Assembly: GCA_017962615.1 (NCBI GenBank)
Contig: JAGCUZ010000053.1
Location: 1-56,347 of the forward strand
Origin: Bacteroidales bacterium
Lineage (GTDB): Bacteria; Bacteroidota; Bacteroidia; Bacteroidales; P3
Direction: 5' to 3'
Length of the DNA: 56,347 nt
Shown here: piece by piece, positions 50,130-56,347 of the stretch
Layout: each line of letters opens with the position of its first letter
How positions within the stretch are numbered: position 1 is the first letter of the stretch
The notes under the pieces: model-generated
Told to the model about the DNA's origin: nothing
What the model saw: the letters and a program-made list of their open reading frames with translations, nothing else
Database searches by the model: none
Translations under genes and position numbers: made by a program

Positions 50130-50372
50130 TGTTTTGCTGTTTTTTGAAGGGCATGGTTCTGTTGTATCGCAACCCCGTTTTTCGTGATGCCGTAATCCAT
50201 CCACCAAAACATATTCGATAAGAGGTGTCGTTTTTCGGTGGTATCGATGTATTGTTTTATTGTCGTTTCATGGTCATGCCATACTGTTGTTATGTTGTCC
50301 CGAAACGGTATCGAAATGGGGCTCGGCCAAACCCTAAAAAAATCTTAAAACCCCGCTTGGAAGAAAAAATAT

Positions 50373-50403
50373 TTTGCCGATAAAAAAAAATGTTGTATTT
50401 TTG
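50373..50403 (+). promoter_or_regulatory. Promoter of the 1645-residue surface protein
   Basis: TTTG (50373-50376), a 19-base spacer and TATTTTTG (50396-50403) match the Bacteroidetes consensus. Transcription would start near 50410, leaving a leader of about 185 bases. Confidence 0.78.
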
Positions 50404-50460
50404 CAGATTGAAACCATAATGTAAAAGAGCCTGATTTTGGAAGGCAAATATACATTAAAT

Positions 50461-50513
50461 GGCTGTACAGCCGTTATTTGCGCGTTTTCGCATGGTGGTT
50501 ATTTCGCCATGCG
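50461..50513 (+). promoter_or_regulatory. Structured mRNA leader
   Basis: Within the 185-base leader, GGCTGTACAGCC (50461-50472) is a palindrome and CGCATGG (50489-50495) pairs with CCATGCG (50507-50513). The rest of the leader up to the ATG is A-rich and unpaired. It may stabilise the message or regulate translation; no known riboswitch is recognised. Confidence 0.5.
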
Positions 50514-50593
50514 GGGTACGCAAAAAAGGCTGTCAAATTGAGTGTAGAATAAAAGAAAACGAAAAAATAAACAATAACTAATTACAAAAAAAG

Positions 50594-53500
50594 ATGACAA
50601 TGAAAAAGTATCTTTTAAGCGCGTTGTTCTCCGTAGCACTGCTTCTGCCTTGGGTCTCTCAGGCTCAGTGTGACAAGCTCTCGGACTATGTCACTCCCGC
50701 TGTGGCTACAGAGGCTTTCTCTTCAATCCGCACCACAGGCTCCTCTTGGACCACCAATGACTTGGTTGCCGGACTGTTCAAATTCACCATGCCGTTCGAC
50801 ATGTTCTTTGGTTCGCAGACTATCCATGCCGGCGACACCGTCTATGTGTCGAAGAACGGTTACCTCAGTTTCGGTGCGCAGCAGGCCACTTTCCCTGCCC
50901 CTATGTCAATTGCACCTATGGCTTACTTAGACGGCAATGGCTACGACGCCGCTCAGATGGCTATATATTATAAGTATGACGCCACCACCGAGGAGGTTAT
51001 TGTAGAATGGCACAACGCCACCGTTGATACCCTCGAGTTTAACTTCCAGGTTAAGCTTCAGAAAACTGACAATATCGTTAAGTTCTGCTTTGGCGACATC
51101 ACCGCTGCCACGGCGCGTTACAACTTTGTGCAGGGCATTGAGGTGAGTGCAGAGGAACTCATGGGCTGCACCGACAGCATCGCCTGGCCTGGCTACACCC
51201 GTAATGACAACGTCATCGAAACCCGTACGCTCACTAGCTACAATACCCTCCCCACCAACATGTGCTACACCTTCTCGCTCCGCTATCGCAGGCCTTGTGT
51301 TGCGCCCGCTACTGAAATTTGTGCCACTACAGCCAAGGCTAATTGGTCGCGCGTGAGCCCCGACAGCACGGTCATCTATTATCAGGTGTTTTATTCTGAC
51401 GATACCACTGTTGTTAACGAACTTGCTGACTCGCTGAGCCGTCACGTGGCCGTCTCTTTCTATCCAACACTTCTTGCCAGCTTCAGTTCGGTGATGTCTG
51501 ACTCCAACTCGGCCACACTGAGCACACTTGCTGCCGCCACCACATATTATTACACGGTGTACACCACCGACGGTGCTGGCAATGGTTACTTGAGCGACAT
51601 CGTTTCGTTCACCACCAACCTCGACACTATGGCTCGCGACACCGTCCACGCCTGTATGCAGTACCGCATGCCGTTCGCCGTGGTCATGAGCGACGGCAGC
51701 GTTGACACCAACGTGGTCCTCACCGCTACCGACACCACCACTTTCTGGACCGTGCGCATCGGCGGTATGGACTCCATACTCAACAGAGCCATCTTCGTTG
51801 AGGAGCCCAACTACATCACCACTCAGGCTATCCAGTGCGACACTTTCTGGTGGAACATTTGGTATAATGACACTTTGACGCCGGCTACCGTGACAACTAC
51901 GGCTGTCGACCCCACTGCTGACACCTGCCTCATCTACACTGCCACCGTCGACCAGGCTTTCATCGTTCCCGACAGCACCCTTATGTTGGGTTGCGACCTC
52001 CGCATGCTTAACCTGGTTATTAACTACAAGGCTTTCGACACTGTGACGGCTGTTGCCTGCGAGACCTACAAATGGTTTATCGGCGGCGACTCCATCGACA
52101 TGTACACCAACCCGCTTGCTAATGGCGACAGCAACATCTTTGTCTCCAACATCAATCACGGTACCACCACCGAGGGTTGCGACAGCGTCTACGCTCTCAA
52201 CCTCCGTCTCTATGGCCTTGGCGCCAGCACTGACAGTGTAAAAGCTTGCGATGAGTTCACATGGATTGACGACAGCACCTACCTCGCCAGCACCACCACC
52301 CCGACCTTCACGGTTACAGGTACCAATGGCTGCGAGCACACTGTCACCCTCAACCTCACCCTCAACAACAGCTCCAAGGCTTATATCGCTCCCGTCACGG
52401 CTTGCGATCAGTATATATGGAAAGTGGCCCTCAAAGGCAAGACCACTCTGAATGTCGTCGTCGACACCTTCTACACCTCCGACACTGTCAGCTACACCTA
52501 CACCGACAACAACGGTTGCGACAGTATCATCATGCTCCCCCTCACCATCAACTACAAGAACTTCGCCACCCTCGACACCACGGTGTGCAACAGCTTCAAG
52601 TGGGTCGGTGTTGACGGTCGTGTTTACACAAAAGATACCGTCATTGGCTACGACCTCAACAAGAAGTACAACGTCGGTACCAAGAAGAACGTGGATGGCT
52701 GCGACTCTATTTGTGGCTTGAACCTCCACGTGAAATACAGCACGAAGGACACCGTTTGGGATACCGCCTGCTCCAACTATGAGTGGCACATCGTCGGTAC
52801 TCTCCACGATACCAATACTATCGATACTACTTTCACCTATACCAGAGGCAACAACGTCACTGACGTGGCCCAGGCCAGAAACTTCACCATCGACAACGCC
52901 GCTGGTTGCGACAGCATCATGACACTCAAGCTCTGGCTCAAGTCTGCCAAGACCGGAAGCGACACTGACACCGTCATAGCTTCCTGCTCGAGCGAGTATG
53001 TCTACAATGGTCAGCGTTATGCCGCCCCCACGGTCACCAATCTTACCGCTGGTACGGCCAACACTTATGTTATTAATGCTTTTGCCGGCACTGCCGTTAA
53101 TGGTTGCGACAGCACGAGCAAAGTGATTCTCTATGTTGGTAACCCCCTCTATCAGGCTGTCAACGCCACCGCTTGCGGTGAGTACACCTGGACCGCTGGC
53201 GACGGCAAGACCTACGCCCAGCTCGACGAGAACGCCCCGGCCAACGCAATCTACCGCAACATGACCGACGGCGACTATGTCTATGCCAACACCATCCCCA
53301 CCTATACCTTCGCTGGCAGAAACAACAATGTTGATTCCGCCACCAAGAAGTTTGTCCCCGACACCGTCGTGTCACTCCACCTCAACTTCCAGACAGCTAT
53401 CTATACTTACGATGCAGTGAGCCACCTCATGACTCGCGATACCCTCTTCCTTGGTCCTTCCTATTGGGTAATGAGCGACTATATGTCGGCTGAGACTGAC

Positions 53501-55531
53501 ACCACCTTCGAAGAGTCGGTCTTCTTTGGCAGCACTCCTCTCTACTGCGACTCCATCGTCCGCTACACCATCGACCTCGTCTATAACTTCACCAAGGTTC
53601 CTCAGGTGATCTGCATGAGCGCATCGGGCTATCCTCTCAGCTGGACGGCTGGCGACACAACCCTCACCTACATGGTGCCCGCCAACGCCAACACCACTCG
53701 TGATACCAATTATATTGCCGACATACAGATACGCAATAGTGGCGATGATGCCAACGAGTGGGGCTATATCCTCGACATCACCCAGCTGAAGAACACCTAC
53801 TCCACACAGTATGTGACGGCTTGCGGTACCTATACCTGGGCCGAGAACGACAGCGTTTACACCTACGATCCGGCTGCCACTTATCCTAAGAACCCGGCCG
53901 ACTTCGTCACCCTCGTGGGCGACAACAACTGCGACAGCATCGTGGTCCTCGCTCTCACCCTCAACCCGCTCAATGAGTACACCGTCCAGAAGTGCGTCAA
54001 CCGCTACATCTGGAACCTCAATGGCGTGAAAGACACCATCGACGCTGACTTCAGCAACAGCAATGTCTTCACCACCACCGTCAACCGTATTGACACCCTC
54101 AACGGCGACTGCCTGAGCCATGACCGCCTCGTGCTTACTCTCGTGAAGCCCGACACCGTTGTTGAGCGCATCTGCGCTGGCCCCTACACCTGGGATCGTA
54201 CCGGTGCCACATACACCACCAGCCGCGTGGTCACCAAGGCTTACAACAGAAGTGCTATCTGCGACAGCGCCGTGGTTCTCGACCTCCGCATTGCTGACGG
54301 CCGTCCTACCTATGGCCGCATCGACCTCAACGAGTGCGAGGAGTACACCTGGATCATCGATGTTCCTAACGACTACACCATGACCACCTCCACTCCTTAT
54401 ACCTTCGGCACCTTCGACCACGACACCACCGTTGGTTACATGTTCGCCAACCCGCGCACGGGCTGCGACTCCATCCTTACCCTCAACCTCCATGTGAACG
54501 CAGGTTCCCAGGGTGTCGACAGCGTCATTGCTTGCGATGCTTACACCTGGGTTGACGGTCTCTACTACACCGAGAGCACCTCGACTCCGCGCTTCCGCTA
54601 TGCCAACGCCAACAACGAAGGCTGCGACAGCATCGTCACCCTCGTCCTCACCATCAACTACAGCCAGACTCAGACTATCAATGACACCATCTGCGCAGGT
54701 AACAACTATACCGCTAACAACTTCAGCATCCTCGCCAGTGACTTGCCGAGCCAGGGTACCTATCGTGACAACCGCGTCATCGCCGGTGGTGCCACCAACG
54801 GCTGCGACATCGTTACCATACTCAACCTCCGCGTGAACCCGGTGACCACCTCGCTCGAGAATGTCAAGGCTTGCCAGAACTACACTTGGAATGGCATCAC
54901 CTATACCACCGACGGTACCTACACCGTCCACGGCCAGAACGTCTATGGCTGCGACAGCACCGCCACCCTTGTCCTCGCCATCGGTCAGCCCAGCTCCTCC
55001 AGCCAGGAGTTCGAGGCCTGCGAGCAGATAACCTATCAGGGTGTCACCTACACGAACACCACCATCCTGGTGAACAACACCATCAACGAGTATGGCTGCG
55101 AGAACCGCGACACCATCCGTCTCATCGTCAACCAGCCCTCGCACAGCGAGCAGTGGGTCACCGAGTACGGTAGCTTCTACTGGTTCAACGGTACCACCTA
55201 CACCACCAGCGGTACCTACAGCGCCACCCTCCCGGGTGCCGACATCCACGGCTGCGACTCCATCATCACCCTCTACCTCACCATCGTGAACGGTATCGAG
55301 GAGGCTGGCGACGCCGACATCCTCTCGCTCTATCCTAACCCCACCTATGGCAAGGTGACCATCAGCGCCGAGAACGTGCTGCGCGTCGAAGTGCTCGACA
55401 TCGTGGGCCGTCGTGTTGCTACCTATGAGAACACCAACGTCCTCGACCTCACCAACCTCGCCGAAGGTGCCTACACTCTCCGCATCACCCTGCCCGATGG
55501 CATAGCCGTCCGCAAGGTCGTGAAGAAGTGA
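50594..55531 (+). CDS. Giant T9SS surface protein with about 16 Cys-containing repeats
   Basis: A 1645-residue protein with a signal peptide ending before Gln25. Residues about 25-225 form an N-terminal beta domain; an Fn3-like domain lies at about 233-342. From about 483 to 1565 there are roughly 16 units of 50-90 residues, each opening with a short C-x-x-Y/F-x-W motif (ACDAYTWVDG, ACQNYTWNG) and closing with GCDSIVTLxLTIN or a variant. The last 75 residues (LSLYPNPTYGKVTIS to AVRKVVKK) are a T9SS type A sorting domain. The two Cys per unit may form disulfides outside the cell. Codons are strongly biased to C-ending forms, suggesting high expression. Likely an adhesin or surface-layer stalk; no enzyme domain is seen. 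ATG 50600 is an alternative start. Confidence 0.88.
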   Translation: MTMKKYLLSALFSVALLLPWVSQAQCDKLSDYVTPAVATEAFSSIRTTGSSWTTNDLVAGLFKFTMPFDMFFGSQTIHAGDTVYVSKNGYLSFGAQQATFPAPMSIAPMAYLDGNGYDAAQMAIYYKYDATTEEVIVEWHNATVDTLEFNFQVKLQKTDNIVKFCFGDITAATARYNFVQGIEVSAEELMGCTDSIAWPGYTRNDNVIETRTLTSYNTLPTNMCYTFSLRYRRPCVAPATEICATTAKANWSRVSPDSTVIYYQVFYSDDTTVVNELADSLSRHVAVSFYPTLLASFSSVMSDSNSATLSTLAAATTYYYTVYTTDGAGNGYLSDIVSFTTNLDTMARDTVHACMQYRMPFAVVMSDGSVDTNVVLTATDTTTFWTVRIGGMDSILNRAIFVEEPNYITTQAIQCDTFWWNIWYNDTLTPATVTTTAVDPTADTCLIYTATVDQAFIVPDSTLMLGCDLRMLNLVINYKAFDTVTAVACETYKWFIGGDSIDMYTNPLANGDSNIFVSNINHGTTTEGCDSVYALNLRLYGLGASTDSVKACDEFTWIDDSTYLASTTTPTFTVTGTNGCEHTVTLNLTLNNSSKAYIAPVTACDQYIWKVALKGKTTLNVVVDTFYTSDTVSYTYTDNNGCDSIIMLPLTINYKNFATLDTTVCNSFKWVGVDGRVYTKDTVIGYDLNKKYNVGTKKNVDGCDSICGLNLHVKYSTKDTVWDTACSNYEWHIVGTLHDTNTIDTTFTYTRGNNVTDVAQARNFTIDNAAGCDSIMTLKLWLKSAKTGSDTDTVIASCSSEYVYNGQRYAAPTVTNLTAGTANTYVINAFAGTAVNGCDSTSKVILYVGNPLYQAVNATACGEYTWTAGDGKTYAQLDENAPANAIYRNMTDGDYVYANTIPTYTFAGRNNNVDSATKKFVPDTVVSLHLNFQTAIYTYDAVSHLMTRDTLFLGPSYWVMSDYMSAETDTTFEESVFFGSTPLYCDSIVRYTIDLVYNFTKVPQVICMSASGYPLSWTAGDTTLTYMVPANANTTRDTNYIADIQIRNSGDDANEWGYILDITQLKNTYSTQYVTACGTYTWAENDSVYTYDPAATYPKNPADFVTLVGDNNCDSIVVLALTLNPLNEYTVQKCVNRYIWNLNGVKDTIDADFSNSNVFTTTVNRIDTLNGDCLSHDRLVLTLVKPDTVVERICAGPYTWDRTGATYTTSRVVTKAYNRSAICDSAVVLDLRIADGRPTYGRIDLNECEEYTWIIDVPNDYTMTTSTPYTFGTFDHDTTVGYMFANPRTGCDSILTLNLHVNAGSQGVDSVIACDAYTWVDGLYYTESTSTPRFRYANANNEGCDSIVTLVLTINYSQTQTINDTICAGNNYTANNFSILASDLPSQGTYRDNRVIAGGATNGCDIVTILNLRVNPVTTSLENVKACQNYTWNGITYTTDGTYTVHGQNVYGCDSTATLVLAIGQPSSSSQEFEACEQITYQGVTYTNTTILVNNTINEYGCENRDTIRLIVNQPSHSEQWVTEYGSFYWFNGTTYTTSGTYSATLPGADIHGCDSIITLYLTIVNGIEEAGDADILSLYPNPTYGKVTISAENVLRVEVLDIVGRRVATYENTNVLDLTNLAEGAYTLRITLPDGIAVRKVVKK

Positions 55532-55587
55532 CCCTGCCCGCGCGGCACGCAGCATAATGCGTCGCCGCCAGGCTATCAATAACCTTA

Positions 55588-55639
55588 GTTTCCCCTCGCC
55601 GGTCCCCCCCCAGGACCCCGCGAGGGGAAACTTCTTTTT
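55588..55639 (+). terminator. Intrinsic terminator of the giant surface-protein gene
   Basis: GTTTCCCCTCGC (55588-55599) pairs perfectly with GCGAGGGGAAAC (55620-55631), followed at once by TTCTTTTT. It lies 57 bases after the stop and is the clearest terminator in the window. Confidence 0.88.
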
Positions 55640-55871
55640 CCCCGGCTTGCGGTGAGTATTGCTCTTCTATTTAAGTAAATCGCTGTGTATTAGTAGTTGC
55701 GCACGTCGGCATTACATTTTTTCTGACGAATGGCGGATATAATTATACATTTTTTCTGACATTCGTTTTTGACGCCATGACTTGTACCAGCAATGAGTGG
55801 TACGTTATGCTTGCTGTATGTTCGATTCACGCTACAGCTTGCATAGTGTGTATTCATTGTGTTGTTGGGGT

Positions 55872-56057
55872 GGCGCCGTAGGTGCCAGACAATGGTAACC
55901 AGCCAATTCATTGGCTGGAACAGAAATGGTACAAACAAATCAGCGTGCCTTTAGGTACGCGACCATGACGCAATAGCCCCCAGTATATTGTTATGTCGCG
56001 TACCTAAAGGCACGCATGGAAAATCATGCCATCAAACCAGCCAATGAATTGGCTGGC
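55872..56057. repeat. Composite inverted repeat, unit 1
   Basis: The palindrome-like CCAGCCAATTCATTGGCTGG (55899-55918) and its exact complement (56037-56056) form the outer arms. A 21-base box at 55943-55963 (with GCCTTTAGGTACGCGAC) and its complement at 55995-56015 form the inner arms. The first 99 bases (55872-55970) recur at 56242-56340. Confidence 0.8.
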
Positions 56058-56241
56058 TATCTTTGTCATGCCACGCTGTGGCATTGACTACCGCACAAAT
56101 TGTCATTTATTGTTCTGGTGTACCATGGCCTTTACATGTTGGTTTGCCCCGCATATAATCCATGCATTGCGGTGGCATGCCTCTGCCTTGCTATATTGGT
56201 TTGTCACGTGTGGTATTGTGCATAAATTGCGTTGGGTGGGC

Positions 56242-56347
56242 GGCGCCGTAGGTGCCGGACAATGGTAGCCAGCCAATTCATTGGCTGGAACAGAAACGGT
56301 ACAAACAAATCAGCGTGCCTTTAGGTACGCGACCATGACGTAAAAGC
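56242..56347. repeat. Composite repeat, unit 2 (cut by window edge)
   Basis: Bases 56242-56340 repeat 55872-55970 with three differences, exactly 370 bases downstream. The inverted half, if present, lies outside the window. Confidence 0.85.

Larger units (their letters stand above)
49735..50593. other. Long divergent intergenic region with promoters and repeats
   Basis: No gene is supported. It holds the minus-strand promoter of the efp operon (49757-49787), two tandem copies of a palindromic repeat (49806-49941), copy 3 of the dispersed module (50023-50129, minus), an unremarkable stretch (50130-50370), and the promoter and structured leader of the giant surface protein (50373-50593). Confidence 0.6.
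55532..56347. other. Right-edge intergenic region with terminator and composite repeats
   Basis: No gene is supported to the window end. It contains an intrinsic terminator (55588-55639), about 230 bases without recognised features, and a composite repeat cluster (55872-56347) cut by the window edge. Confidence 0.6.

Noticed and set aside
50927-55579. Very long open frames on the minus strand (50927-52807 and 53372-55579) opposite the giant surface-protein gene
   Set aside because: They arise from the biased C-ending codons of the plus-strand gene. The plus frame has a signal peptide, repeats and a sorting domain; the minus products resemble nothing.

Overview
The window reads as chromosomal DNA of a Bacteroidota species, most likely order Bacteroidales. 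The evidence is: several promoters with the Bacteroidetes -7 element TAnnTTTG, two of them with a TTTG -33 element 19-20 nt upstream; C-terminal sorting domains of type IX secretion (T9SS) cargo; and families typical of the phylum (DUF6266, DUF4175, WbqC-like protein, serine palmitoyltransferase-like enzyme, Rieske-like lipoprotein, viroplasmin-RNase H). All eight secreted proteins with a type I signal peptide have Gln just after the predicted cleavage site (the Bacteroidetes 'Q-rule'), and a glutaminyl-cyclase-like M28 enzyme is encoded at 47.9-48.8 kb. No tRNA, rRNA, CRISPR array, phage or transposase gene is visible.

Layout. 1-135 is the start of a DUF6266 gene cut by the window edge. 1.1-3.1 kb is an ECF sigma factor operon with three envelope proteins; its second gene carries an apparent frameshift. 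3.4-10.5 kb encodes three secreted proteins: one AT-rich unknown, one with InlB-like repeats, and a 1329-residue Fn3/CUB mosaic; the last two carry T9SS tails. 11-24.4 kb is mostly minus-strand housekeeping: mnmG, ybeY, an HATPase, a DUF4175 protein, a probable sphingolipid pair (serine palmitoyltransferase plus an acyltransferase-like protein), deoC, a LutB-like Fe-S protein and rpiB. 24.4-25.0 kb is a 600-base gene-free, very AT-rich divergent region followed by nadA. With two perfect parS sites (14162 and 26051), a third one-mismatch site, and gene direction switching here, this is a candidate replication origin region.

26-36 kb holds an RluD-type pseudouridine synthase, ribD, dtd, a PcrA/UvrD helicase, a YigZ protein, prmC, an RNase H, and a radical SAM gene paired with a TonB-domain protein that has a Cys-rich head. 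36.3-47.4 kb is a long plus-strand envelope operon: pth, coaX, an outer-membrane beta-barrel, a TPR protein, lptC, an HhH protein, lpxD, two SGNH hydrolases and an MBOAT acyltransferase. The last three genes look like an acyl-transfer module for a surface glycan. 47.4-49.7 kb is a minus-strand operon (small membrane protein, efp, glutaminyl cyclase-like M28 protein, Rieske-like lipoprotein). 50.4-55.6 kb is one 1645-residue T9SS protein with about 16 Cys-containing repeats, a strong promoter, a long structured leader and a clear terminator.

The long intergenic regions hold dispersed repeats that the genes do not explain. One is a directional hairpin module centred on AAGGAGTTGGT (three copies plus a fragment). 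Others are a six-fold 22-bp tandem repeat, a TCGCCGA/TCGGCGA palindrome family, and a large composite inverted/direct repeat at the right edge. These and the putative origin region are the least explained parts of the window.
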